From positions 682,001 through 746,000 of the forward strand of contig NZ_JBMDYO010000001.1 in the NCBI RefSeq assembly GCF_049310885.1: DNA of 64,000 nucleotides, given 5' to 3'. Shown in pieces: positions 9,558 to 18,277 of this stretch (within the stretch, counting starts at the first letter, position 1; each line of letters starts with the position of its first letter). Under the pieces are notes generated by a model. The model saw only the letters and a program-made list of their open reading frames with translations, searched no databases and had not been told where the DNA came from. The translations under genes were made by a program, and so were the position numbers. This DNA comes from CAYZJV01 sp049310885 (GTDB lineage: Bacteria; Spirochaetota; Spirochaetia; Sphaerochaetales; Sphaerochaetaceae).

Positions 9558-9712
9558 GGCGAACTCCTTTGGATTTGCGAATGGAAAATCATCTTTGTTG
9601 CATTGTGCCTCCTTCCTGCACAGTGTGTCAACAAAAGTAGTTGCAATACCCGTATTGTCATACAACGTATCAATAGGTAGACTGGGAACCCACATGCAAC
9701 TAGGAGTTCAGA

Positions 9713-11101
9713 ATGACACAAGAAAGAGAACGGCTGGGTAGCCGAATCGGTTTTATTTTCCTTTCAGCGGGATGCGCCATAGGATTGGGTAATGTTTGGC
9801 GTTTTCCCTTTATAACAGGTCAGTATGGAGGTGCGGCATTCGTCCTTTTATACATATTGTTCCTATTGATCTTCGGATTGCCCATTATGATTATGGAATT
9901 CTCAATAGGTCGGGCATCACAACAGAATATCGGGAAGGCTTTGAAGACATTGGAACCGAAAGATTCCAAATGGCATGCGTACGGTCCTATAGCCATTGGC
10001 GGAAACTATGTATTGATGATGTTTTATACAACGGTAAGTGGTTGGTTATTCGCTTACTTCTTCAGTATGGCTAAAGGAGACCTCGCCGGTCTCAACCCTG
10101 ATGCTGTGGGAGCATATTTCGGAGGGATGTTGGAAAATCCCATCACAATGACCTTTTGGATGGTAGTATCAACATTATTGGGACTCGGTATAGTTGCCAT
10201 GGGACTGCAGAAAGGTGTCGAGAAAATCACCAAGTATATGATGAGTGCCCTATTGGCAGTAATGCTTGTTCTTGTAGCTAAATCAGTAACACTTCCTGGA
10301 GCAGGAGAAGGTCTGAAGTTCTATTTGCTTCCCGACTTTTCCCGTCTTTATACCGCAGGATTTTGGAATGCTGTGTATGCCGCGATGGGACAAGCTTTCT
10401 TCACCCTAAGTCTCGGTATCGGTAGCATGGCGATTTTTGGTAGTTATATTGATAAATCTAGGACACTGACTGGGGAATCGATCAATATCTTGGCGCTCGA
10501 TACATTCGTCGCTTTGATGAGTGGATTGATCATTTTTCCTGCATCCTTCGCTTTCGGGGTCTCCCCTGATGCAGGACCTTCTCTCATCTTCATAACACTT
10601 CCCAACATATTCAACGCTATGCAGGGAGGACGACTGTGGGGAACTCTTTTCTTCGTGTTCATGAGTTTCGCAGCACTCTCCACATTGGTAGCTGTATTCG
10701 AAAATATCGTTAGTTACTGGATCGATGTCAAAGGCTGGTCCCGTAAGAAAGCTGTTGCGGTTAATATCATAGCAATTATCATCCTGTCCATGCCCTGTGT
10801 GTTGGGATTCAATATCCTCTCCGGTTTCCAACCTTTGGGACCTGGTTCCGGCGTACTCGACTTGGAAGACTTTATCGTGAGTTCAACCCTCTTGCCACTC
10901 GGTTCTTTGGTATTTCTCCTCTTCTGTTGCTCAAAGCGCGGATGGGGTTGGAAAAATTTCATCGCTGAGGCCGATGCAGGTAAGGGAGTAAAATTCCCGA
11001 AATGGGCAAGAACGTACGTTACCTATGTTTTACCATTATTGGTAATCTTTGTATTCGTCATGGGGTACTACAATATATTCGCACCGTTATTGAAAGGATA
11101 A
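9713..11101 (+). CDS. Sodium-dependent transporter, NSS (SNF) family
   Basis: A 462-aa membrane protein with about 11-12 hydrophobic helices. Seen: the NSS signature GLGNVWRFPFITGQYGG in the first helix, where LeuT-like proteins bind substrate and Na+. The family takes up amino acids or similar solutes by Na+ symport; LeuT-like length and lack of long extracellular loops fit a prokaryotic amino acid carrier. The start has AGGAG eight bases upstream. It is divergent from glyA across 155 bp, so uptake of glycine or a related amino acid is an attractive but unproven guess. Confidence 0.9.
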   Translation: MTQERERLGSRIGFIFLSAGCAIGLGNVWRFPFITGQYGGAAFVLLYILFLLIFGLPIMIMEFSIGRASQQNIGKALKTLEPKDSKWHAYGPIAIGGNYVLMMFYTTVSGWLFAYFFSMAKGDLAGLNPDAVGAYFGGMLENPITMTFWMVVSTLLGLGIVAMGLQKGVEKITKYMMSALLAVMLVLVAKSVTLPGAGEGLKFYLLPDFSRLYTAGFWNAVYAAMGQAFFTLSLGIGSMAIFGSYIDKSRTLTGESINILALDTFVALMSGLIIFPASFAFGVSPDAGPSLIFITLPNIFNAMQGGRLWGTLFFVFMSFAALSTLVAVFENIVSYWIDVKGWSRKKAVAVNIIAIIILSMPCVLGFNILSGFQPLGPGSGVLDLEDFIVSSTLLPLGSLVFLLFCCSKRGWGWKNFIAEADAGKGVKFPKWARTYVTYVLPLLVIFVFVMGYYNIFAPLLKG

Positions 11102-11136
11102 TATCCTGAACATTCCCCATAATCGTTTCTAAATAC

Positions 11137-11168
11137 GGGTAGTTCTACCTTTTCAGGACTACCCTATT
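11137..11168 (+). terminator. Hairpin after the NSS transporter gene
   Basis: A 9-bp stem (11137-11145 with 11156-11164) with a 10-base loop, followed by a weak T stretch. It sits 36 bp past the symporter stop and just before the infA promoter. Confidence 0.5.
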
Positions 11169-11176
11169 TCGTTCAG

Positions 11177-11205
11177 TTGACAAAAGACCTACCATTTCCT
11201 ACAAT
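11177..11205 (+). promoter_or_regulatory. infA promoter
   Basis: TTGACA (11177-11182), exactly 17 bases, then TACAAT (11200-11205): a near-consensus sigma70 promoter about 45 bp upstream of the infA GTG start, with GGAGG at 11243-11247. Confidence 0.75.
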
Positions 11206-11251
11206 TCCCAAGTTCTGTCCCACTGAGAGGATATATACTATTGGAGGTTTT

Positions 11252-11470
11252 GTGGCTAAAGAAGAAGCTATTGAAGTAGAAGGGATCGTACGTGAAGCCC
11301 TTCCGAACACCATGTTCCGCGTGGAACTGCCTAATGGACACGTTATTCTCGCCCATTTGTCGGGCAAGATGCGCAAGCACTATATTCGAATTGTCCCCGG
11401 AGATACCGTACGAGTGGCACTGTCACCATACGATCTGACCCGAGGAAGAATCATTTACAGAGAACGTTAA
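11252..11470 (+). CDS. infA: Translation initiation factor IF-1
   Basis: A 72-aa S1-like OB-fold protein that binds the 30S A site. Seen: the almost invariant run EGIVREALPNTMFRVELPNG, then AHLSGKMRKHYIRI and the C-terminal GRIIYRER. The start is a GTG (VAKEEAIEVEG), 4 bases after a GGAGG site; a longer reading frame exists but overlaps the promoter. Here infA is a single gene outside a ribosomal protein operon. Confidence 0.98.
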   Translation: MAKEEAIEVEGIVREALPNTMFRVELPNGHVILAHLSGKMRKHYIRIVPGDTVRVALSPYDLTRGRIIYRER

Positions 11471-11488
11471 CAGATTCCCTACGGCGAT

Positions 11489-11950
11489 TTAGTTCTGCCT
11501 CCCCCGCTGCAAGATAACCCAGATGGCACCTGAACCTCCTTCTGCAGGAGGAGGGTTTCCGTATGCCCGTACCAAAGGTGATTTTTTCACGATTTCTGCG
11601 ACCAATTCGGGCAAAACTGCCTGCCCTTCCTTCGAATGTAATCCCCGACCATGTACGATACGGACTTTCTGAAGTCGTTTTGCGACAGATTCGGTTAGAA
11701 ACTGTTCAACCAAATGTCTTGCTACATCGCCGGTCACACCATGCAGATCAAGTTCTGCCTGAGGTTTCATCGATTTCAAGACACCGAGAGAAGCTTTCCC
11801 TGTCTTATAACCGTTATACGTCTTTACCCTCTGCGACTCTATGAGATTCGCCTCTTTTTCCCGCAACATACGGGAAAAGCGGCTTTCAGCAGCCGCTTTT
11901 CTTCCTTCGGGGGTCGATTCCCACTGTTCTAGGATATCCTTGAAATCCAT
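11489..11950 (-). CDS. Smr-domain protein
   Basis: A 153-aa protein with a C-terminal Smr (MutS2-related) domain. Seen: DLHGVTGDVA about residue 68, the motif HGRGLHS near 99-105, and the closing GGSGAIWVIL. Smr domains in bacteria act as nicking or RNA/DNA endonucleases, including in ribosome rescue; which applies here is unknown. The N-terminal third is a charged helix region without a known domain. Its start follows the CBS-ACT gene by 3 bases, so the two form an operon. Confidence 0.85.
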   Translation of the reverse strand: MDFKDILEQWESTPEGRKAAAESRFSRMLREKEANLIESQRVKTYNGYKTGKASLGVLKSMKPQAELDLHGVTGDVARHLVEQFLTESVAKRLQKVRIVHGRGLHSKEGQAVLPELVAEIVKKSPLVRAYGNPPPAEGGSGAIWVILQRGRQN

Positions 11951-11953
11951 TAG

Positions 11954-12598
11954 TTAAACCTCACGCACATCCAAAACCTCCATAACAAGAGGTTTGACCA
12001 GTTCGACCGCCTGACCTATCGAAATTCCCTGCATCTTGATTGTACAAACGGCATTTGAAGAATCTGTACCCATAAATGTACCGAACGCGATGATATCCAC
12101 ACCATTTGCGGCAAGTATATTGGAGATCTCGGCAATTGCACCCGGTTTGTCTTCTACAAGGAAACTCATTCTGACACCATAGTGTCTTGCTCCGAAAAGC
12201 TCGAGAAGTATCTTGAACAGATCACTCTTGGAGATGATACCAAGCAACTTACCATCTTCTAAGACAGGAAGGCTAGATAAGTCCTGATCAACCATGAGGC
12301 GAGCAGCCTCTTCAACGGTAGTATCCTTGGTAATCGTGACCACATCCCTAGTCATGAGTTTTTTTACCGTCAACTGACTCAGGAGATATGCCATTTCATG
12401 AATTGAAAGGGTACTAACAGGAGAAGGAGAGGCATAGAGGATATCTTTTTCAGAAATTATTCCGACAAGCTTCCGGTCTTTATCCAGAACCGGCAACCGA
12501 TGAACCTTCTCACGTTTCATCAACGCAGAGGCTTCAGCAACCGACATCTCGGGACTGGCAGTCACCGGATTCCGTGTCATGCGTCTCTCAATTATCAT
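11954..12598 (-). CDS. CBS-pair protein with C-terminal ACT-like domain (AcuB type)
   Basis: A 214-aa protein: two CBS motifs (about residues 1-60 and 75-135; typical strings VPVLDK/GIISEKDIL and LPVLEDGKLLGIISKSDLF) and an ACT-like domain with SFLVEDKPGAIAEIS near 148-162. CBS pairs bind adenine nucleotides and ACT domains bind small ligands, often amino acids, so this is a sensory module like AcuB. The ATG at 12598 has GGAGG 5 bases upstream and is preferred over TTG at 12613. It lies just downstream of the liv operon on the same strand, compatible with amino acid sensing, though not shown. Confidence 0.85.
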   Translation of the reverse strand: MIIERRMTRNPVTASPEMSVAEASALMKREKVHRLPVLDKDRKLVGIISEKDILYASPSPVSTLSIHEMAYLLSQLTVKKLMTRDVVTITKDTTVEEAARLMVDQDLSSLPVLEDGKLLGIISKSDLFKILLELFGARHYGVRMSFLVEDKPGAIAEISNILAANGVDIIAFGTFMGTDSSNAVCTIKMQGISIGQAVELVKPLVMEVLDVREV

Positions 12599-12685
12599 CT
12601 CGACCTCCACCAATCAGCAATCATTCTTGTAGAATCAATTGTATCCTAGAGCTTGAGGAAATTCCAGCAATAATGCCATATTCCC

Positions 12686-13468
12686 CTATTCTCCCAAGTA
12701 TGCGGCCTTTACTTTATCATTCTGCAACAAATTGGCACTAAGATCATCCAGTACGATACGACCATTCTCCATGACATATCCTTGTTTTGAAGCCTTGAGA
12801 GCCATTAAGGCATTTTGTTCAACGAGAAAGACGGTCACACCTTCTTCTCTGTTGATTATGGCAATCTTCTCGAAGATATCCTGTATGATCAGAGGAGCCA
12901 AACCCAACCCAGGTTCATCCAATAACAATAGACGCGGAGAACTCATCAAGGCACGGGCAATAGCCATCATCTGTTGCTCACCGCCACTGAGTGAACGGGT
13001 CTTCTGCTTTCTACGGGCTCCTAGGATTGGAAAGAAATCGTACATCTCTTCCTTTTTCTGCGCAATCTTTTGCTCATCACGAACTAGAAATGCACCCATA
13101 TCCAAGTTTTCCTCAACAGTCATATCGGCAAATACACGCCTTCCCTCAGGTACAAGCGCAACACCTCTTCCTGCTATCTCATCTGTACGTAAATTGTTCG
13201 ATGAGCCGAGCCTCTTACCGAAGAAAGGAAACATCTTCTTCGCATCACTGCTACCGGCTTCGGCAATACAGTGACCTTGATAGGTGATAGATCCAGTTGT
13301 AATAGGTTCAAGCCCTACAATCGCTTTCAGAAGTGTACTCTTGCCTGCACCATTCGCACCGATGAGACATACGATATCTCCCTGTTCAACCCTAACGCTT
13401 ACATCGCGTAAAGCTTTGATGCTACCATAGGAGACACTGATGGAATCTATCGTTAATAATTCGCTCAT
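12686..13468 (-). CDS. livF: Branched-chain amino acid ABC transporter, ATP-binding protein LivF
   Basis: A 260-aa ATPase. Seen: Walker A GANGAGKST, the ABC signature LSGGEQQM, Walker B LLLLDEPGLGLAP typical of LivF, and VFLVEQNA for the H-loop region. There is an insertion near residues 70-90 (KKMFPFFGKRLGSSNN) not usual in LivF. The ATG overlaps the stop of livG by 4 bases. It is the last gene of the livJHMGF operon. Confidence 0.94.
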   Translation of the reverse strand: MSELLTIDSISVSYGSIKALRDVSVRVEQGDIVCLIGANGAGKSTLLKAIVGLEPITTGSITYQGHCIAEAGSSDAKKMFPFFGKRLGSSNNLRTDEIAGRGVALVPEGRRVFADMTVEENLDMGAFLVRDEQKIAQKKEEMYDFFPILGARRKQKTRSLSGGEQQMMAIARALMSSPRLLLLDEPGLGLAPLIIQDIFEKIAIINREEGVTVFLVEQNALMALKASKQGYVMENGRIVLDDLSANLLQNDKVKAAYLGE

Positions 13469-14244
13469 GATTCTTCCTTTCCAAGATAGGCTTCTATGAC
13501 ATTGGGATTGTTTCGGATTTCCGAAGGTGTTCCATGTGCGATATTCTGGCCATAGTTCAGGACTGTTATCGTATCGCAAATGTTCATGACCAATTTCATA
13601 TCATGCTCAATGAGAACAACAGTTATACCCAGATCGCGAATACGTCTAATGGTACGCATTAAGGAATCGGTCTCCATGGGATTCATACCTGCTGCAGGCT
13701 CATCCAGAAACAACAGCGTCGGACTTGTAGCCATAGCGCGTGCAATTTCAAGTTCACGTTGGTGGCCATAGGGCAAGTTCTTAGCAAGTTCATTCGCTAG
13801 AGGCACCATATTGAAGAAATCGAGCCATTTCATTGCTTGCTCATGCATTTGTTCGTACTCATCTTTCACATTCAGATAACTACGCACGATTGCTCCCAAC
13901 CTACCCGAGGTGGGGCTCTTTCCTGTCGTGAAGTGCAACCCAACCATAACATTCTCTAAAACCGATAGCTCCTTGAACAATCGGATATTCTGGAATGTCC
14001 GGGCAATTCCCATACGGCATATCTTGTGGGCACTCTTATTGGTGATATCGACCCCATTGAAGTGGACTTTTCCTGCAGTCGGAGTATCCAAACCAGTCAT
14101 ATTGTTAAAGAGAGTCGTCTTACCGGCACCATTAGGTCCAATCAATCCGGTTATAAGTCCCTGTCGGACTTGAAAATCGACCTCACTTACGGCAACGACT
14201 CCACCGTATGCACGAGTGAGTTTGGTAGTTTCGAGGAGAATCAT
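13465..14244 (-). CDS. livG: Branched-chain amino acid ABC transporter, ATP-binding protein LivG
   Basis: A 259-aa ATPase. Seen: Walker A GPNGAGKTT near residue 37, LPYGHQRELEIARAM as the signature region of LivG, Walker B LLFLDEPAAGMNP, and IEHDM. With LivF it powers uptake through LivH/LivM. Starts with ATGA overlap to livM. Confidence 0.95.
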   Translation of the reverse strand: MILLETTKLTRAYGGVVAVSEVDFQVRQGLITGLIGPNGAGKTTLFNNMTGLDTPTAGKVHFNGVDITNKSAHKICRMGIARTFQNIRLFKELSVLENVMVGLHFTTGKSPTSGRLGAIVRSYLNVKDEYEQMHEQAMKWLDFFNMVPLANELAKNLPYGHQRELEIARAMATSPTLLFLDEPAAGMNPMETDSLMRTIRRIRDLGITVVLIEHDMKLVMNICDTITVLNYGQNIAHGTPSEIRNNPNVIEAYLGKEES

Positions 14245-15155
14245 GATCGGCCTCCCATACCAAACAGTTTACCTGGTGCACTTCGTTGTTCACGACCGAG
14301 GATTCCCTGTGGCCTCCAAATCATCATGATAACCAAGATCAAACCGAAAAGGACCTGCTTGAATTGTGGTGGAATAACATTTGAAAGACCGACAAGCTGT
14401 GGAAAATAGGAGACAAATTGGATGAGGAAAGCTCCCAGGATTACAGCCTTGAAGTTTCCCATGCCACCAAGAACGACCATGCACAGTACCATAATGGATA
14501 CCATGAATGTAAAAGCTCCTGGAGTAACAGACAAGATGAACTCGGCTTGGAGGCTTCCAGCTACTCCAGCAACACCGGCTCCTAGCACAAAAGCCCAGAC
14601 CTTGTAACTTGTGGTATTTATTCCCATGGAAGAGGCAGCTATCTCATCCTCACGGATAGCTTCGAGAGCACGGCCAATACGGGATTTTGCCAATCGTTCG
14701 AACAAAAGATAGGCAACAAAAACAAATATCCAAACCATGACCAAGAAGCCCCATTTCGCATAGGGACTGATGGTTATGCCGAAAATTTCAACCATTGGGA
14801 TGCGCTGGATACCCATGGGACCATTAGTCAAACTATCCCAGTTATTGAGTATATTCCTAACGATCTCGCCAAATCCAAGAGTTGCAATGGCAAGGTAGTC
14901 ACCTTTCAAACGCAAGGTAGGTAGACCAATAAGAAGACCGAAGAAAGCAGCAATAACCGCTGCCAAGGGAACGGTCGCCCAAAAACTCCATCCATACGTT
15001 ACACTCAAGATTGCAGTCACATAACTGCCGATTGCGAAAAACCCAGCCTGAGTAAGGGATAACAGCCCTACATAACCGGTTATTAGATTCTGTCCAATCG
15101 CCATGAGGGCATAGATGCCTGTATATATCAAAATAAGCAGAATAAAATTCAGCAT
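14241..15155 (-). CDS. livM: Branched-chain amino acid ABC transporter, permease LivM
   Basis: A 304-aa integral membrane protein with about 8-9 helices. Seen: the LivM signature GGMGNFKAVILGAFLI and the early GYVGLLSLTQAGFFAIGSY. It shares the inner-membrane channel with LivH. The start overlaps the livH stop by one base (TAATG). Confidence 0.94.
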   Translation of the reverse strand: MLNFILLILIYTGIYALMAIGQNLITGYVGLLSLTQAGFFAIGSYVTAILSVTYGWSFWATVPLAAVIAAFFGLLIGLPTLRLKGDYLAIATLGFGEIVRNILNNWDSLTNGPMGIQRIPMVEIFGITISPYAKWGFLVMVWIFVFVAYLLFERLAKSRIGRALEAIREDEIAASSMGINTTSYKVWAFVLGAGVAGVAGSLQAEFILSVTPGAFTFMVSIMVLCMVVLGGMGNFKAVILGAFLIQFVSYFPQLVGLSNVIPPQFKQVLFGLILVIMMIWRPQGILGREQRSAPGKLFGMGGRS

Positions 15156-16072
15156 TACACCTTCTCCTTCTCAACCTTACCTAACAATCCCTCCGGTTTT
15201 ACTAGGAGAATGATTATCAAGGCAACGAATGCAATGGTGTCACGAAGTCCATAGGGAATACCGAGCAAGGCAACACCGAAGGTCTCCAAGAGTCCGAGGA
15301 GGATTCCTCCCAACATGGCACCGGAAATATTTCCAATACCACCGACAACTGCGGCTACAAATGCTTTCAGACCAGTCATGGTCCCCATAGAGGGGTACAC
15401 CTTGATCTCCAATGCAATCAAAAATCCTGCAGTCGCAGCGAGGGCTGAACCAATAGCAAAGGTAATGGAAATAATGCGATCAGCTTTGATTCCCATGAGT
15501 TTTGCAGTGTCCTGATCCAGACTTGTCGCCCGCATAGCTTTACCGATCCTGCTCTTGTCAACGAACAATTTCAGTGAAACCATGGTTACGATGACTACAA
15601 CCAGAATCAAGATCTGGTGGGGAGTGATCGCTACCCCTCCGATATGTAAGGGAGAATTGTCAAATGGATAGTCGAGCTTCCGAGACTTGGTACCCCACAT
15701 CCACGCAGCCATATTACTCAATATGAAAGAGACTCCGATAGCGGAAAGCAGAGGAGCCAATCGAGTCGCTCTACGCAAGGGCTTGTACGCAACCCGCTCT
15801 ATAAGCATACCCAAACCGGCACTGAATATCATTCCTGCTATCATAGCAATGAAAAATGCAACGATAGTCCACGGTCCCATGGTTTGTCCACGAATCAGGT
15901 TGAATGTAAAAAGTCCAAGATAGGAACCGACCATCAGAATATCGCCATGCGCGAAATTGATGAACTTAAGGATACCATATACCATCGTGTATCCTAACGC
16001 TATTAGCGCATAGATACCGCCCAAGGTAAGGCCGTTCATCAAATGTTGAAAAAATTCCGCAATAGATCCCAC
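15155..16072 (-). CDS. livH: Branched-chain amino acid ABC transporter, permease LivH
   Basis: A 305-aa membrane protein. Seen: the N-terminal block NGLTLGGIYALIALGYTMVYG and IKFINFAHGD-like sequence LKFINFAHGDILM, plus GGIGNISGAMLGG, all typical of LivH. I prefer the GTG at 16072, which has AAGGAG at 16079-16084 with a 6-base gap; a GTG at 16099 is in frame but has no ribosome site. Two strong hairpins separate it from livJ. Confidence 0.92.
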   Translation of the reverse strand: MGSIAEFFQHLMNGLTLGGIYALIALGYTMVYGILKFINFAHGDILMVGSYLGLFTFNLIRGQTMGPWTIVAFFIAMIAGMIFSAGLGMLIERVAYKPLRRATRLAPLLSAIGVSFILSNMAAWMWGTKSRKLDYPFDNSPLHIGGVAITPHQILILVVVIVTMVSLKLFVDKSRIGKAMRATSLDQDTAKLMGIKADRIISITFAIGSALAATAGFLIALEIKVYPSMGTMTGLKAFVAAVVGGIGNISGAMLGGILLGLLETFGVALLGIPYGLRDTIAFVALIIILLVKPEGLLGKVEKEKV

Positions 16073-16137
16073 GATAGGCTCCTTAATGAAAGGTATCACA
16101 ACGGCAACATTTCTCTCGTTCCGTCAGGAAATGATTG

Positions 16138-16163
16138 AGACCTCCGCGACTAGACGGAGGTCT
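16138..16163 (-). promoter_or_regulatory. Intercistronic hairpin 1 between livJ and livH
   Basis: A perfect 9-bp inverted repeat (16138-16146 and 16155-16163) with an 8-base loop, 66 bp upstream of livH. It lacks a T run in the direction of transcription, so it is more likely an mRNA-stability or attenuation element than a full terminator. Confidence 0.55.
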
Positions 16164-16220
16164 GCGTGTCGACGTTGCCACAATATCACAAGTGATGCCG
16201 ACGTTGCAATGAAAGGTATG

Positions 16221-16250
16221 GATATGGGACCGAAGTACCGGTCCCATATC
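16221..16250 (-). promoter_or_regulatory. Intercistronic hairpin 2 after livJ
   Basis: A perfect 12-bp stem (16221-16232 with 16239-16250) and 6-base loop, 14 bp after the livJ stop. There is no clear T tract. Such a structure normally protects the abundant binding-protein message from 3' decay and lowers read-through to the permease genes. Confidence 0.65.
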
Positions 16251-16263
16251 GCATGAAAACAAA

Positions 16264-17439
16264 TTATTTAACCTCGACCAATTCTCCATCGACAACTGTG
16301 TAGGTCCCTACGTACTTGGGAGTGGTTCCCTCGACCTTGTAGACGCCCTGGTATGCGACCAAATCACCATTCTCGGCAAAATTGATTGTTCCAGTCACAC
16401 CGGGGAAGTCCTTAGTTGCAGCGAATGCATCGCGAACAGCCTTGCGGTCAAATTTTCCGGTATCGGCATAAACCTTTTCAAGTGCATCGAACAGAATATA
16501 GGCAGCATCATAAGCATTGGTTGCGAATGAGTCTGGTGCGAAGCCCCACATCTTGGTGTAGTCAGCTACGAACTTCTTGTATTTTTCCGATTCGTCAACC
16601 TGGGTAGGACCAACATAGATGACACCATCGGTGTAATCGCCGGCCAATCCATAGATCTCTGGGTTGGAAAAACCATCACTGGAAACGAATGGGATATCTA
16701 CGCCAAGCTGGGTAGCCTGCTCAAGAATCTGAGCCATCTCTGCAGTATAGTTAGGAATGTAGATCGCATCAGGTCCAGCTGCCTTGATCTTGGTCAACTG
16801 TGTTTTGAAATCCTTATCACCAATCTGAGCGGTTTCGGCAATGGTAACTTTACCACCACGGCTTTCAAAACTCTCTTTGGTTCCTTCATACAAGCCCTGG
16901 CTATAGTCATTCTTCACATAAAGGACACCAAGTTCACGTACACCAAGCTTCTCATAGAAGTAGTGACCGGAAACTTCGCCCTGAAGACCATCGCTTGCAA
17001 CGGTACGGAAAACATAGTCACCAATGTTGGTGATATCCTTGTGGGTACCGGAAGGAGTTACCATCATGATACCTTCTGCCTGGACACGCTCACCAACTGC
17101 GAACGAAACACCAGTGAAGACAGGACCAGTCAATGCAATGATCTTATCTGAACTGGAGAGCTTCTCGATTCCGGCAAGACCCTTCTGGGGATCTCCTTCA
17201 GAGTCCTCAACGATCAATTCAACGGGAACTTTTCCAGCGATACCACCGGTTGCATTCTTTTCCTCGATTGCAAGTAGGACACCTTTGGAAATCAAATCAC
17301 CGTAGTTACCATAGTCGCCAGTCATGGGACCAATGAAACCTACTTTTGCGGTGCTGGGAGCTTCTTGCGCACCAGCAGCAAACAATGCCATGGTACTAGC
17401 CAAAGCAACGATCATACAAACAGCTAAAACTTTTTTCAT
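16264..17439 (-). CDS. livJ: Branched-chain amino acid ABC transporter, substrate-binding protein
   Basis: A 391-aa type I periplasmic binding protein. Seen: signal peptide MKKVLAVCMIVALASTMALFAAGAQE, then KVGFIGPMTGDYGNYGD and AVGERV, features of Leu/Ile/Val binding proteins. A cysteine is inside the signal but not at a lipobox, so it should be soluble in the periplasm. The start has CAGGAGGTATGT upstream. First gene of the liv operon; the substrate range (Leu, Ile, Val or other amino acids/amides) is not fixed by sequence. Confidence 0.93.
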   Translation of the reverse strand: MKKVLAVCMIVALASTMALFAAGAQEAPSTAKVGFIGPMTGDYGNYGDLISKGVLLAIEEKNATGGIAGKVPVELIVEDSEGDPQKGLAGIEKLSSSDKIIALTGPVFTGVSFAVGERVQAEGIMMVTPSGTHKDITNIGDYVFRTVASDGLQGEVSGHYFYEKLGVRELGVLYVKNDYSQGLYEGTKESFESRGGKVTIAETAQIGDKDFKTQLTKIKAAGPDAIYIPNYTAEMAQILEQATQLGVDIPFVSSDGFSNPEIYGLAGDYTDGVIYVGPTQVDESEKYKKFVADYTKMWGFAPDSFATNAYDAAYILFDALEKVYADTGKFDRKAVRDAFAATKDFPGVTGTINFAENGDLVAYQGVYKVEGTTPKYVGTYTVVDGELVEVK

Positions 17440-17528
17440 ACATACCTCCTGTATGGTTGCCCTCGATATCGGATAATAATTTCCACTTCAGGAACCTATA
17501 TGCCGAGAACAGGACTAAAGTTAACGGA

Positions 17529-17559
17529 ATTATATACATAAAGTAGTATATTTATTCAA
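17529..17559 (-). promoter_or_regulatory. Putative liv operon promoter
   Basis: Read on the minus strand: TTGAAT (17554-17559), then TATATA at 17 bases or TATAAT at 19 bases (17529-17534). It lies about 90 bp upstream of livJ in an AT-rich region. Confidence 0.5.
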
Positions 17560-17698
17560 CACTCTTCCATCTTTATTGGACAAAAATCTCTTGAGATTAC
17601 AACTTACACACAAATTTTGTTATCGTGTATCGTTTTCTGCAACTTTTCTAACCCTTTGAAAGACGGACATGTACTCCATGGATTCATGTCGATGGATG

Positions 17699-17728
17699 TT
17701 GACCAATAGGTAACTTATCACCTATCAT
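17699..17728 (+). promoter_or_regulatory. tRNA-Arg promoter
   Basis: TTGACC (17699-17704), an 18-base spacer, TATCAT (17723-17728). The expected start of transcription is about 6 bases before the tRNA. Confidence 0.65.
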
Positions 17729-17740
17729 CACAGGTGTTTC

Positions 17741-17817
17741 GCTCCGATAGCTCAGCTGGATAGAGCACTTCCCTCCTAAGGAAGGGGTCGCGCGTTCGAA
17801 TCGCGCTCGGGGTACCA
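17741..17817 (+). tRNA. tRNA-Arg (anticodon CCT)
   Basis: A 77-nt cloverleaf with encoded CCA. Acceptor GCTCCGA pairs with TCGGGGT using two wobble pairs, the anticodon stem is CTTCC/GGAAG and the 7-base loop CTCCTAA carries anticodon CCT at 17775-17777, reading AGG. The T arm is GCGCG-TTCGAAT-CGCGC. It stands alone between the liv operon and the arsenic block. Confidence 0.96.
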
Positions 17818-17822
17818 ACAAT

Positions 17823-17858
17823 AGCCTTGCAAGGTAAAACTTGTGAGGCTCTTTTTTT
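17823..17858 (+). terminator. Rho-independent terminator of tRNA-Arg
   Basis: An 11-bp stem (17823-17833 with 17840-17850), 6-base loop and a run of seven T, 5 bases after the CCA end. Confidence 0.85.
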
Positions 17859-17869
17859 GGTTGAACATA

Positions 17870-17898
17870 TTGATATATATCGATTAGATCGATACTAT
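17870..17898 (+). promoter_or_regulatory. arsR1 promoter with ArsR operator in the spacer
   Basis: TTGATA (17870-17875), 17 bases, TACTAT (17893-17898). The dyad ATCGAT-TAG-ATCGAT (17879-17893) fills the spacer, the position expected for autorepression by an ArsR protein. The transcript would cover arsR1-acr3-arsM-DUF3795. Confidence 0.55.
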
Positions 17899-17917
17899 TC
17901 GATATGAGGAGTAGCCT

Positions 17918-18259
17918 ATGGAATCAATCGACTCGAATATTACTGTACAGCTGGCAAGGATAAAGGCACTTTCTGATGAGACTAGACTCGAGATAGTTGG
18001 AATGCTGGCGAATGAACGTCTGTGTGCTTGCGATATCCTCTCATCCTTGCAGATAACCCAGTCAACTTTGAGCTATCATATGAGACTGCTCACTGATAGT
18101 GGTTTGGTAATTGCTGAACGAGATGGAAAATGGATGCATTACACACTTAAGAAAGAAAATATGGACGATTTGAGGACTTATCTGGGATTTATATCGACCC
18201 CTGGCAACCAACCAATCGTTATGCGGGATTCAAACTGTAGAAGCAAGCTAAAAAGATAA
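17918..18259 (+). CDS. arsR: ArsR-family arsenic-responsive repressor 1
   Basis: A 113-aa winged-helix repressor. Seen: the metalloid-binding CxC at Cys36/Cys38 (ERLCACDI) at the start of the recognition region, then QITQSTLSYHMRLL as the DNA helix. The CxC in this place is the As(III)/Sb(III) site of classical ArsR. AGGAG precedes the start and a dyad lies in its promoter. It leads an operon with acr3 and arsM. Distinct in sequence from ArsR2 at 21.0-21.4 kb. Confidence 0.92.
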   Translation: MESIDSNITVQLARIKALSDETRLEIVGMLANERLCACDILSSLQITQSTLSYHMRLLTDSGLVIAERDGKWMHYTLKKENMDDLRTYLGFISTPGNQPIVMRDSNCRSKLKR

Positions 18260-18277
18260 GAAAATTGGAGATAAGGA

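Larger units (their letters stand above)
17440..17740. other. Gene-free spacer between livJ and tRNA-Arg
   Basis: A 301-bp AT-rich stretch with the liv promoter (minus strand) on one side and the tRNA promoter (plus strand) on the other. I see no further open frame or repeat in it. Confidence 0.6.

Noticed and set aside
9558..9712. Glycine riboswitch upstream of glyA
   Set aside because: I cannot find the tandem aptamer core; only promoter-like words are visible.
12732..13274. Plus-strand frame opposite livF
   Set aside because: Antisense shadow of a well-supported gene.
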